DNA of 47,455 nt, from positions 1 through 47,455 of the forward strand of contig NZ_BAGL01000053.1 of NCBI RefSeq assembly GCF_000308875.1, written 5' to 3'. A program made the position numbers and the translations under genes. Source of the DNA: Nocardia transvalensis NBRC 15921 (lineage in GTDB: Bacteria > Actinomycetota > Actinomycetes > Mycobacteriales > Mycobacteriaceae). The notes under the pieces were generated by a model that ran no database searches, was not told the DNA's origin, and was given only the letters and a program-made list of their open reading frames with translations. How positions within the stretch are numbered: the stretch's first letter is position 1; the number at the start of each line of letters is the position of its first letter. Of the stretch, positions 7,561 through 15,011 are shown in pieces.

Positions 7561-8561
7561 CCACAGTGACTCCCCTCGTCTCCCCGCATCCGACCCTCGG
7601 CGACTTCACCATCCGCGACGTCATCGAGGGCCAGACCGCCGGTCAGCTCATCGTCGCCGCCGACGACTGGGGCTGGTGGACATCGCTGCTCGCGGGCGAC
7701 ACCATCGAACCCGCCATCGGCATCCAGCAGACCGTCGCCGACGGCCTGGTCCGCGCCGGCTTCCTGCACCGGCGCGGGCATCGCTACCAGCTCACCCACA
7801 CCGGTCACGACGTCGGCAAGAACCGCGGCTTCGTCCGGGTCGCCGTGCGCGGCTGGGAACCCACCTTCCGGCAGCTGTCCGGCAGCCCGCATCGCGCCTA
7901 CATCCCCGCCGCCACCGAACCCGGGGAGGTGGCTCGCGGCTGCACCGATATCGCGCGCCGCCGCCCGGAGATCTTCGAAACCATCGGACGCGTTCTCGCG
8001 GAAGACGATCCGGGCTGCACGATCGATCTGGGCTGCGCCGACGCCGGGCGGGTCAAGGCGCTGGCGGGCCTGGCGCCGCGGGAGCGGTTCGTGGGCGTGG
8101 ACATCGAGGCGGGCGTCGTCGCCGCGGCCACCGCCGAACTCGCGCCTCTCGGCATCGCCGACCGCGTCACCCTGCTGGCCGGGTCGGTGCAGCCGGAGCC
8201 GCAGCCCCCGGCCTGGCTCGACGCCGTCGACCGCGACTCGGTCACCACCGCCATGTCGTTCTTCCTGCTGCACCAGCTGGCCAGCGACGGCGCGGGGATC
8301 GCCGCGGTGCTGCGCGGCTGGATGGACTGGTTCCCGAACGTGCGGCGGCTGGTCGTCGGCGACGGCTATCTGCTCGAGGCGCCGCACTGGACGCAGCAGC
8401 CCTGGTTCTCCCCCACCTACGAGATCTACCATGCGATCACGGGCGTGCGGCTGTGGACGCAGCAGGAGTACGAGAGCGCGTTCGCCGGCCTGGGCTGGTC
8501 GGTGACCCGGCGGATGGAGGACCACACGATGCTGGTGACCACGATCCTGGAACGCGGGTGA
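7557..8561 (+). CDS. SAM-dependent methyltransferase with winged-helix-like N terminus
   Basis: This 334-residue protein has a small helical N-terminal domain (about 15-110) like the dimerisation/winged-helix region of small-molecule O- and C-methyltransferases. A Rossmann methyltransferase domain follows: motif I TIDLGCADAG (about 156-165), the acidic ribose-binding residue in FVGVDIE, and a later MSFFLLHQL segment. The C-terminal SPTYEIYHAITGVRLW stretch reminds me of 2-oxo-acid (2-ketoarginine type) C-methyltransferases, but I cannot confirm that. It is coupled by 4-base overlaps to the Rid gene and the FAD oxidase, so it should work on the same metabolite. A 2-oxo acid made by the neighbouring oxidases is the natural guess; O-methylation is the alternative. 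Confidence 0.75.
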   Translation: MTTVTPLVSPHPTLGDFTIRDVIEGQTAGQLIVAADDWGWWTSLLAGDTIEPAIGIQQTVADGLVRAGFLHRRGHRYQLTHTGHDVGKNRGFVRVAVRGWEPTFRQLSGSPHRAYIPAATEPGEVARGCTDIARRRPEIFETIGRVLAEDDPGCTIDLGCADAGRVKALAGLAPRERFVGVDIEAGVVAAATAELAPLGIADRVTLLAGSVQPEPQPPAWLDAVDRDSVTTAMSFFLLHQLASDGAGIAAVLRGWMDWFPNVRRLVVGDGYLLEAPHWTQQPWFSPTYEIYHAITGVRLWTQQEYESAFAGLGWSVTRRMEDHTMLVTTILERG

Positions 8562-9901
8562 CCACCTTCCACGATCCCCCGATCGAGGTCGACACCCGCC
8601 CCGCGGTGCTCGACCAGTTCGTCGCCGACGAGACCGGCCGCCCCGGCCACCGTCCCCGGGGCGTCGCCTACGCGGCCGGTCTCGACGACGTCCTGGCCGT
8701 GGTCGCCTGGGCGCGCGACACCCGCACGCCGCTCATCCCCCGCGGCGCGGGCACCAGCCTCGAGGGGCATCTGCTGGCCCGCGGCGACGAACTGGTGCTG
8801 GACCTGTCCCGGGCGGACGCGATCGTGGACATCTCCCCCGGCGATTTCACCGCGACCGTGCAGCCGGGCGTCACCCGCACCCGGCTCAATGCCGCCGCGG
8901 CGGCGCACGGGCTCCAATTCACCGTGGATCCGGGCGCCGACGCCTCGCTGGGCGGGATGGCCGCGACCAACGCCTCCGGCACCACCAGCGTGCGCTACGG
9001 CGGGATGCGGGCCAATGTCCTTGCCCTGCAAGCGGTCTTCGCCGACGGGTCGCAGGCCCGGCTGGGGCGGGGGGTGCGCAAGTCGTCCAGCGGTTACGAC
9101 CTGCGGGATCTGCTGATCGGGTCGGCGGGCACCCTCGGCATCATCACCGAGCTGACCGTGCGGCTGCATCCGATCCCGGAATGGCTGCGGTCGCTGCGTA
9201 TCTCGTTCGCCACGGTCGAGGACGCGGTCGACGCCGCCGTGGCCATGCTCGGGCTGGCGCTGCCGGTCAGCCGCCTGGAACTCGTCGACGCGCGAAGTAT
9301 GGCCGCCATCAACGCCTTTCGTGACACCCGCTATCCCGAATCGCCCGCGCTGTTCATCGATCTGGAGTCCGCGTCGGAGGCGGGCGCGGCGGCGGACGAG
9401 GCGGAGATCCAGCGGGTGTGCCGGGAGCGCGGGGCGGAGGAGGCGGCGCGCGCTGTCACCCATACCGAACGGCACGCCCTGTGGGAGGACCGCCACCTGC
9501 TGTTCTTCGCGCTCAAGGCGAGCAGTCCGGGCTCGCGGTTCCTGGTGACCGACACCGCGGTGCCGTATTCGCGGATCGCCGGGGCGGTCGCCACCGCGAC
9601 GCGGCTCGGCGCCGAACTCGGCCTCGACGTCAGCGTCGCCGGGCATATCGGGGACGGCAACGTGCACGCCGTGGTCCCGTACACGGAGGCGAACCACGAG
9701 GCGGCGCGGGACTTCTCGGATCAGGTGGTGCGTCACGCCCTCTCCGTCGGCGGCACCGCCTCGGGCGAGCACGGCATCGGGCTGGCCAAGAAGCGGTATC
9801 TGCGGGAGGAGCACGGCGGGGCCGTCGAGGTGATGGCGGCGATCAAGCGGGCCCTGGACCCCCTCGGCCTGCTGAACCCCGGCAAGATCCTCGACGCCTG
9901 A
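8558..9901 (+). CDS. FAD-linked oxidase, GlcD/D-lactate dehydrogenase type
   Basis: This 447-residue flavoprotein has an N-terminal PCMH-type FAD domain (PRGAGTSLEGH at about 55-65; DPGADASLGGMAATNASG at about 127-144) and a C-terminal FAD-linked oxidase domain with the metal and substrate histidines (GHIGDGNVHAVV near 365 and SGEHGIGLAKKRYL near 410). Family members oxidise D-2-hydroxyacids such as glycolate or D-lactate to 2-oxo acids. The GTG at 8558 overlaps the methyltransferase stop; a longer in-frame reading from 7676 is only a shadow. It is the last gene of the operon, 9 bases from the convergent kinase gene. Having L-type (FMN) and D-type (FAD) oxidases together would allow both enantiomers of a hydroxyacid to be used. 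Confidence 0.85.
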   Translation: MTTFHDPPIEVDTRPAVLDQFVADETGRPGHRPRGVAYAAGLDDVLAVVAWARDTRTPLIPRGAGTSLEGHLLARGDELVLDLSRADAIVDISPGDFTATVQPGVTRTRLNAAAAAHGLQFTVDPGADASLGGMAATNASGTTSVRYGGMRANVLALQAVFADGSQARLGRGVRKSSSGYDLRDLLIGSAGTLGIITELTVRLHPIPEWLRSLRISFATVEDAVDAAVAMLGLALPVSRLELVDARSMAAINAFRDTRYPESPALFIDLESASEAGAAADEAEIQRVCRERGAEEAARAVTHTERHALWEDRHLLFFALKASSPGSRFLVTDTAVPYSRIAGAVATATRLGAELGLDVSVAGHIGDGNVHAVVPYTEANHEAARDFSDQVVRHALSVGGTASGEHGIGLAKKRYLREEHGGAVEVMAAIKRALDPLGLLNPGKILDA

Positions 9902-9910
9902 CCGTCGGCG

Positions 9911-10849
9911 TCAGCGCGTCCGGACCCGGTCCAGCGGCCGCCAGGCGCGCCACTGCCGCGGACCCTCGTCGCCGCGCAGGCAGCGGACGCGGTAGGCGGC
10001 GTGGTCGCGGTAGGCGGGGTCGTGCACGGCAGCCGCCGCCGCGGCGAGGGTCATGTGCAGTTCGCGGATGTCCCGCAGGAGGTAGAAACCCGCCCAGCGC
10101 AGCACGTCCCGGCCGAAGCTGCGGCAGAATCCGGCGTACTGGTCGGCGGTGATCCAGCCGAAGGAGGTCAGCGCGACCGCCGTACCGATCGCGTCCCATT
10201 CCGGCGGGCCGATCGCGACGTGGTCGATATCGCGCAGTAGGACCCGGCCGTCCTCGCCGACGGCGATCGTGCCGGATCGCGCGTCGCCGTGGACGACGCC
10301 CCACGGCTCGCCCTCCGGCAGCGCGGTCCACCGGTACCGCAGCCGGCCGACGTGCTCGCGTAGCCACCGGCGGTCCCGGGGATCCAGCGTCGCGGCCGCG
10401 CGAACCCGGCTCTCCGCCGACGAGAACGGCGACAGGGCGGCGAGATCGACGGCGGTCGGCGGCGGGAGCCGGTGCAGCCGCGCGAGCAGCCCGCCCACCT
10501 CGGCGGGGGTCGCCCGGCGGTGGGCGGGCAGGGCGTGCCAGAACGTCACCGCGTGTCCGTGCACCCGGATCGGCTGTTCGAGGCCCGAAAGGCACTGCGG
10601 TGCGGCGATATCCGATTCCGTGAGCCAGCGCGACACCGCGAGCGCCCTGCGGGCCGCGGCGGTCCGCCCGGGAGTATCCACCCGCGCCACCACCTCGCCC
10701 GCGAGCCGCAGGAACAGCGCACCGGCCGACCGCATCGGCCGCACCTCCGCCGCGTCGAGGCCGGCCTGCGAACACGCCTGCCGCACAACCGATACGACCT
10801 CGGCGCGCGCGGCGTCGCCGATTGTCCGTTCACTCCCCGTCAGCGCCAT
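9911..10849 (-). CDS. APH-fold phosphotransferase family protein
   Basis: This 312-residue protein has the aminoglycoside/choline kinase fold. The catalytic loop WGVVHGDARSGTI has the Brenner-type HGD, and RDIDHVAIGPPEWD supplies the metal-binding Asp (DFG equivalent). The N-terminal lobe is degenerate but keeps an AGALFLRLAGEVVARV strand pair. The start at 10849 is preceded by only a weak GCGGAA site. Such proteins phosphorylate aminoglycosides, macrolides, sugars or amino alcohols, and many have no known substrate. It is convergent with the oxidase operon and stands alone on its strand before the WYL regulator, 85 bases away. Resistance activity cannot be claimed from sequence. Confidence 0.75.
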   Translation of the reverse strand: MALTGSERTIGDAARAEVVSVVRQACSQAGLDAAEVRPMRSAGALFLRLAGEVVARVDTPGRTAAARRALAVSRWLTESDIAAPQCLSGLEQPIRVHGHAVTFWHALPAHRRATPAEVGGLLARLHRLPPPTAVDLAALSPFSSAESRVRAAATLDPRDRRWLREHVGRLRYRWTALPEGEPWGVVHGDARSGTIAVGEDGRVLLRDIDHVAIGPPEWDAIGTAVALTSFGWITADQYAGFCRSFGRDVLRWAGFYLLRDIRELHMTLAAAAAAVHDPAYRDHAAYRVRCLRGDEGPRQWRAWRPLDRVRTR

Positions 10850-10934
10850 GAGTTCCGCTCGAGTACGTGCCCTCCGCGATCGACTTATCGTCGCACAGCG
10901 CACCCGGCCGGCACGCGTACCTGGGCGGCAGCCC

Positions 10935-11903
10935 CTATGCTCGGTCCGGCAGGGCCGCGTCGGCCAGATCCCGCAGGCCGCGCAGTTGCCGGGCCAGTTC
11001 CGGGGATTCGCGTACCCGGAATCGGGCGCCGAGCGAAACCAGCTGGGCCGCAAGCCAGTACGGGTCGTCGTCGCGGTCGCCGCGCAGGCGGCAGCGATGC
11101 TCGTCCAGGGCTTCGAGCGCCGTCTCCGGGACGCCGAGGCGGGCCGCGACGCGGTGCGCCGGTGCGTCGATCGTGACGTCCACGCGGTATACCGGTGTGC
11201 CCCAATCGGTCCGGTCGCCCGAGAGGTACGCGGCGGCGTCGGCGGCGGGCAGGGTGCGCGGGGCGCAGCGGGCTCCCGTCGGCTGGACTCGCTCGACGCG
11301 GTCCACGCGGAAGCCGCGCCAGGCGTCCCGGTCGAGGTCGTAGGCCACGACGTACCAGCGCCCCCGCCGGACCGCCAGCCCGAAAGGTTCGGCGTGACGG
11401 CGTGTTTCGCCGCCGGCGGCGTCGCGATACGCGAACCGCACCCGCTCCCGGTTGGTGACGGCGGCCGCCAGCGCGGCGAGGACCTCCGGATCCGCCTGCG
11501 GACCGCCGTTCGCGGCCGCCGCCGTCGCACCGCTCACCACCCGGACGCGGCGGCGCAGCCGGGCCGGGAGGACCTGTTCCAGCTTGGCCAGCGCGCGCAC
11601 CGAGGCGTCCTCGATCCCCGCTACCGCCTGTCCCGCGGCCGCCCGCAGCCCGACAGCCACCGCGACGGCCTCCTCGTCGTCGAGCAGCAGCGGCGGCATG
11701 GCCGTACCCGCGGCCAGCCGGTAGCCGCCCGCCGCGCCGAGCGTGGCGTCGATCGGATAGCCGAGTTCCCGCAGGCGATCGATATCGCGGCGGACCGTCC
11801 GGTCGGTGACGCCGAGCCGCTCGGCCAGCTCGCTGCCCGGCCAGTCGCGCGGGGTCTGCAACAGCGAGAGCAGGCGGAGCAGCCGGGCGGGCGTATCGGT
11901 CAT
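10935..11903 (-). CDS. YafY/PafB-type WYL-domain transcriptional regulator
   Basis: This 322-residue protein has an N-terminal winged helix-turn-helix of the DeoR/HTH_11 type (about residues 5-60: LAERLGVTDRTVRRDIDRLRELGYPI), a central WYL domain (about 140-205, with RVRFAYRDAAGG and RGRWYVVAYDLDRDAWRGFRVDRV) and a WCX C-terminal extension. WYL domains bind nucleic acid or small ligands, and these proteins act as repressors or activators. The ATG at 11903 lies just downstream of a 7-bp inverted repeat (11924-11944), a plausible autoregulatory site. The next gene upstream on the same strand is a small membrane protein. The regulated genes cannot be named. Confidence 0.85.
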   Translation of the reverse strand: MTDTPARLLRLLSLLQTPRDWPGSELAERLGVTDRTVRRDIDRLRELGYPIDATLGAAGGYRLAAGTAMPPLLLDDEEAVAVAVGLRAAAGQAVAGIEDASVRALAKLEQVLPARLRRRVRVVSGATAAAANGGPQADPEVLAALAAAVTNRERVRFAYRDAAGGETRRHAEPFGLAVRRGRWYVVAYDLDRDAWRGFRVDRVERVQPTGARCAPRTLPAADAAAYLSGDRTDWGTPVYRVDVTIDAPAHRVAARLGVPETALEALDEHRCRLRGDRDDDPYWLAAQLVSLGARFRVRESPELARQLRGLRDLADAALPDRA

Positions 11904-11923
11904 ATCCGCATCCTGCCCGACAA

Positions 11924-11944
11924 CTAGGACGGGTTCGGTCCTAG
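11924..11944. promoter_or_regulatory. Inverted repeat, candidate WYL-regulator operator
   Basis: A perfect dyad, CTAGGAC and GTCCTAG with a 7-base spacer, lies 20 bases upstream of the WYL-regulator start in the gap after the small membrane protein gene. Position and symmetry suggest an autoregulatory operator. A small hairpin at the end of the upstream gene is the alternative. Confidence 0.45.
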
Positions 11945-11957
11945 ACCGTCGAGGGGA

Positions 11958-12206
11958 TCACCGGACGGGTGGCGCCGGGGCGATCGTCTCGGCCGGAACC
12001 ACGACCGTGCGCGCCGGGGAATTCATCTCGGCGGGGCTCGACTGCGCGTATCCGAGCCAGCCCGTGCCGACGAAGACCGCCACGAGCAGTGCGGTGGGCA
12101 GGTCCAGTAACAGCCAGGTCGACGGGAAGTCCTGCGTCACAGCGATCTTCGCCTGCCGTGGGATCGGTACCGACCAATATCCCGCGCCGTGCACCCGCCG
12201 TGTCAC
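11958..12206 (-). CDS. Small single-span membrane protein, unknown function
   Basis: This 82-residue protein has a short basic/polar N terminus, one hydrophobic segment at about residues 31-50 (WLLLDLPTALLVAVFVGTGW) and a Pro/Ala-rich tail that is probably extracytoplasmic. I do not recognise the family. The start is GTG at 12206 because a strong GGAGG lies four bases before it. It stands 54 bases upstream of the WYL regulator on the same strand, so the two may be co-transcribed or separated by the dyad at 11924-11944. The good ribosome site is the main reason for calling it real. Confidence 0.6.
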   Translation of the reverse strand: MTRRVHGAGYWSVPIPRQAKIAVTQDFPSTWLLLDLPTALLVAVFVGTGWLGYAQSSPAEMNSPARTVVVPAETIAPAPPVR

Positions 12207-12388
12207 CGAACCTCCATCGCTTCGAACCGACTACCGGCGACCGGTCGTTTGCCGGACCGCCGCCAGCTCACCAGGATGGTCCATCGCCGCGTTCGCCACA
12301 CCGGTAACGCACAGGAAAATGGGCGTGTCCGACCAATTTCGCGAAAAACCGGACATTAGCTGCCGGTCGAGCGTCCGGTCGGGGCCCG

Positions 12389-12865
12389 CTAGCGTTCGGC
12401 GGCGGAGGGTGACCGTGGCGGGCACTGCCCGCCGGGCGCGGTGACGAGTTCGAAATGCCACCATTCGTTGTCGAAGGTCCGGCACAGTCCCCAGCGATTG
12501 CCGTTGGCCTCCAGCCATCCGGCGCCCTCCCGTGGGCCGACGTCGACGGCCCTGCCCTGCACGTGGGTGGACTCCGCGGGCGGCAGCACCCAGCGCCGCG
12601 CCTCGTCCGGGCCGCCGTAGGTGGCCAGCCCGTCCTGCCACAGTTCCTCCTGCTGCTCGGGCGTGCGGTAGCCCGAGGTGATCGACAGCGGCACCCCCTC
12701 GGCGTGCGCCTGCTGCTCGGCCAGGGAGTAGGCGGCGGCGAGCGCCGGTTCGAGTCCGCCTGTGCCGGCGGCGGATTCGGTGGTGGCGTGGGCCGGCCCG
12801 GTCAGCGCCGGACCCCAGACGGCGACGCCCAGCGCCAGCGATGCTCCCGCTATCTCCTGCAACAT
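12389..12865 (-). CDS. Secreted M15 (VanY-type) D-alanyl-D-alanine carboxypeptidase
   Basis: This 158-residue protein begins with a signal-peptide-like stretch (about 5-27, ending near GPAHA). It has the M15 peptidase zinc motifs: SxHxxGxAxD at residues 99-108 (His101, Asp108) and EWWHFE with Glu134 and His137. The upstream SGYRTPEQQEELW is also typical of VanY/L-alanyl-D-glutamate peptidases. It should trim peptidoglycan stem peptides outside the membrane. The ATG at 12865 gives a proper signal peptide; no strong ribosome site is seen, and a GTG 18 bases earlier is possible. It is divergent from the 56-residue protein at 13080. No van resistance genes are nearby, so a housekeeping wall-maturation role is more likely. 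Confidence 0.8.
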   Translation of the reverse strand: MLQEIAGASLALGVAVWGPALTGPAHATTESAAGTGGLEPALAAAYSLAEQQAHAEGVPLSITSGYRTPEQQEELWQDGLATYGGPDEARRWVLPPAESTHVQGRAVDVGPREGAGWLEANGNRWGLCRTFDNEWWHFELVTAPGGQCPPRSPSAAER

Positions 12866-13079
12866 GCGCAGATCGTATGCCACCGGCGTACCGGTCGATC
12901 TCACCGACGCGGGGAGATCGGCCCGCGCAATCGGTGCGCAAATGCGCGGCCTTGCGGACTTACACACCCACCACCGGGTCATTCACACGAATTCGCGTGT
13001 CCGGCACCACGGACAGCGACGGACCAGCTACCGTACGGGTGGTCAGTGGTCCCCAGGCCTCGACGGCGAGGAGGGTGTC

Positions 13080-13250
13080 ATGTCACTTCCGATGACGGCG
13101 CACGTACTGGTATCCGTCACCGCGGCATTCGGCGCCACCGCGCTGGTCGCGCTCACCACCCGCTCCCCCGCGAGAACCGACAGCGGCGCCCGCGACAACT
13201 ACCCCGCGGCCCTGCGCCGGCGCCACACCCGGGCCGCCGTCCTGGAGTGA
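13080..13250 (+). CDS. Small putative membrane/secreted protein
   Basis: This 56-residue product has one hydrophobic N-terminal helix (residues 6-26) and a basic, Arg-rich tail (RRRHTR). I do not recognise it. A strong GAGGAGGG site lies seven bases before the ATG, which supports translation. It is divergent from the M15 peptidase and convergent with the 26-residue ORF that follows. The hydrophobic segment could be a signal anchor. Confidence 0.55.
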   Translation: MSLPMTAHVLVSVTAAFGATALVALTTRSPARTDSGARDNYPAALRRRHTRAAVLE

Positions 13251-13274
13251 CGACGGCCCGGAACTCGTGTGGCG

Positions 13275-13355
13275 CTACCTCAGCACACTGCTGCCGAGGC
13301 TGAGAACGCTGCTGCCCGCACTGAGCACCATGGACAGGATGCTCTGGAAATCCAT
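13275..13355 (-). CDS. Putative 26-residue hydrophobic peptide
   Basis: The reading frame encodes a 26-residue peptide that starts MDFQSILSMVLSAG and continues with SSVL repeats. A purine-rich AAGGAGAGAGA lies eight or so bases before the ATG, a good ribosome site. The sequence is Ser/Leu/Val-rich with no Pro and a single Arg at the end, so it could form an amphipathic or membrane-active helix. It is divergent from the flavin oxidase gene. No family is recognised. The site and internal SSVL periodicity argue for translation, but so short a frame could arise by chance. Confidence 0.45.
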   Translation of the reverse strand: MDFQSILSMVLSAGSSVLSLGSSVLR

Positions 13356-13529
13356 TCTCTCTCCTTCTCGAATTATCCGGGGAGCACACAGTATTGGCCT
13401 CCTCCGGGGCAGCCGGATTCCCAGCGTTGACGAGGGGGTACCGCGTTGTCACCGGGGCCGCGCGCGGGTCCCGGCACTACGATTCGAGGCGAATCGTGGC
13501 CGGAAGCGAGCGGAAAGCGACAGGTATCG

Positions 13530-14981
13530 ATGGCCGACAGGGCGAACGGATCGGACGGCATCACCGGCGCGCTACCGCGCCGCTCGTTCCTGCTCGGCGC
13601 CGGTGCGCTGGCCGCCGCGAATGTCGCCGGATCCGGTGTGGCCGGTGCGCAGGAGCCCGCCGCGACGGCGTGGGACGAGCTGCGCGAGCGGGTGCGCGGC
13701 ACGCTGGTCCTGCCCGGGGATACCACGTTCGGCCCCGCGAAGGCATTGTTCGACCCGCAGTTCGACGATCGCGCGCCGGCGGGCGTGATTCGAGCCGCCA
13801 CCGCCGACGACGTCACGGCCGCAATCGTTTACGCACGCGACCGCGGGCTGCCGATCGCCGCCCGCGCGGGCGGGCACTCCTATGTCGGAGCCTCCGCCAC
13901 CGACGGCGCGCTCGTCGTGGACGTGCGGAACCTGCGCGAGGTGACCGTCGACGGCGACCTGGTGACCGTGGGGACGGGGGCGACCAGCTTCGATGTGCTG
14001 TCCGCGCTGGACGGTTCCGGTCACGCGCTGCCGGTCGGCACCTGCCCCGACGTCGGCCTCGCGGGTCTGGCCCTGGGCGGCGGCCTCGGCGTCGACTCCC
14101 GCCGGTACGGGCTGACGTGCGACCGGCTGGTCTCGGCGGAACTGGTGCTGCCCACCGGGGCGACCGCGCGGACGTCCGCCGACGAGCTGCCGGGGCTGTT
14201 CTGGGCGCTGCGCGGCGCGGGCGGCGTCACCGGCATCGTCACCTCGCTCACGATGCGCACGTGCCCCGCCACCGCGAAAGATGTCGTGCGCCTGACCTTT
14301 CCGGGCGAGGCGGCGGCGCGGGTCCTCACCGGCTGGGCACAGTGGATGCCGGCCGCGGACCGGGCGGTCTGGGCCAATGTCGAGATCTCCGCCACCGCCG
14401 ACGGCCTCGGCTGCGCCGTACTGGTCGTGAGCGACGCCGGTGCGGGGGCCCGAGCGGCCACCGAGATCGCGGCCACCGCGGCGACCGCGCCGCTGTCGGT
14501 GGACACCCGCTCGTTCGCGCCGCTGGACGCGGCCGTCCGCCTCGGCGGCGGGGCCAGCCTGCCCCGGTCGAGCAAGGTCGCCGGATCGGACGTGCTCGCG
14601 CAGCTCTCCCCCGCCGTCGCCGCCACGATCGTCGATACCGTGACCGCCCGATCACGCGGCGGCGCAAGCGGTTACGTCCTCATCGATCCGCTCGACGGCG
14701 CGGTGCGCGACATCCCCGCCGATGCCACGGCCTTCCCCTGGCGCGCACACGCCGCCGCGCTGCAATGGATCGTCGAGTCGCCCGACGACCCCGGCGATGC
14801 CCGCCGCTGGATCGCCGACGCCCACCGGGCACTCGGCCCGGCCTCCGCGGGCGCGTACGTCAACTACGTCGAGCCCGGCGAACGGCCCGACCGCTACTAC
14901 GCGGGCAATCTCGCCCGCGTGCGCGCCGTCCACCGATCAGCCGATCCGGACAACCGCCTTCGCGGCGGCATCGCCTTCTGA
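13530..14981 (+). CDS. Tat-exported berberine-bridge-type FAD-dependent oxidase
   Basis: This 483-residue protein starts with a twin-arginine signal (RRSFLLGAG at residues 16-24, cleavage after VAGAQ). It continues with the PCMH FAD-binding domain. RAGGHSYVGAS holds the histidine and VGTCPDVGLAGLALGGG the cysteine that in this family bind flavin through two covalent bonds. The C terminus ends in the BBE motif (NYVEPGERPDRYYAGNLARVRAVH). The enzyme should oxidise a carbohydrate, alkaloid or similar alcohol outside the membrane using O2. The ATG at 13530 is chosen because it puts the RR motif at normal depth; the frame is open from 13446. It stands alone, convergent with fumarase. Confidence 0.85.
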   Translation: MADRANGSDGITGALPRRSFLLGAGALAAANVAGSGVAGAQEPAATAWDELRERVRGTLVLPGDTTFGPAKALFDPQFDDRAPAGVIRAATADDVTAAIVYARDRGLPIAARAGGHSYVGASATDGALVVDVRNLREVTVDGDLVTVGTGATSFDVLSALDGSGHALPVGTCPDVGLAGLALGGGLGVDSRRYGLTCDRLVSAELVLPTGATARTSADELPGLFWALRGAGGVTGIVTSLTMRTCPATAKDVVRLTFPGEAAARVLTGWAQWMPAADRAVWANVEISATADGLGCAVLVVSDAGAGARAATEIAATAATAPLSVDTRSFAPLDAAVRLGGGASLPRSSKVAGSDVLAQLSPAVAATIVDTVTARSRGGASGYVLIDPLDGAVRDIPADATAFPWRAHAAALQWIVESPDDPGDARRWIADAHRALGPASAGAYVNYVEPGERPDRYYAGNLARVRAVHRSADPDNRLRGGIAF

Positions 14982-15011
14982 GGCTTCTCGGGCCCCGTTC
15001 CACCGCCGGTG

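Noticed and set aside
7676..8557. N-terminal extension of the FAD oxidase
   Set aside because: The upstream part of that frame overlaps the methyltransferase and is Arg-rich nonsense. The GTGA overlap at 8558 gives a normal-length enzyme.
9911..10849. Aminoglycoside resistance gene
   Set aside because: The APH fold is clear, but the family is broad and nothing in the sequence or context shows antibiotic substrates.
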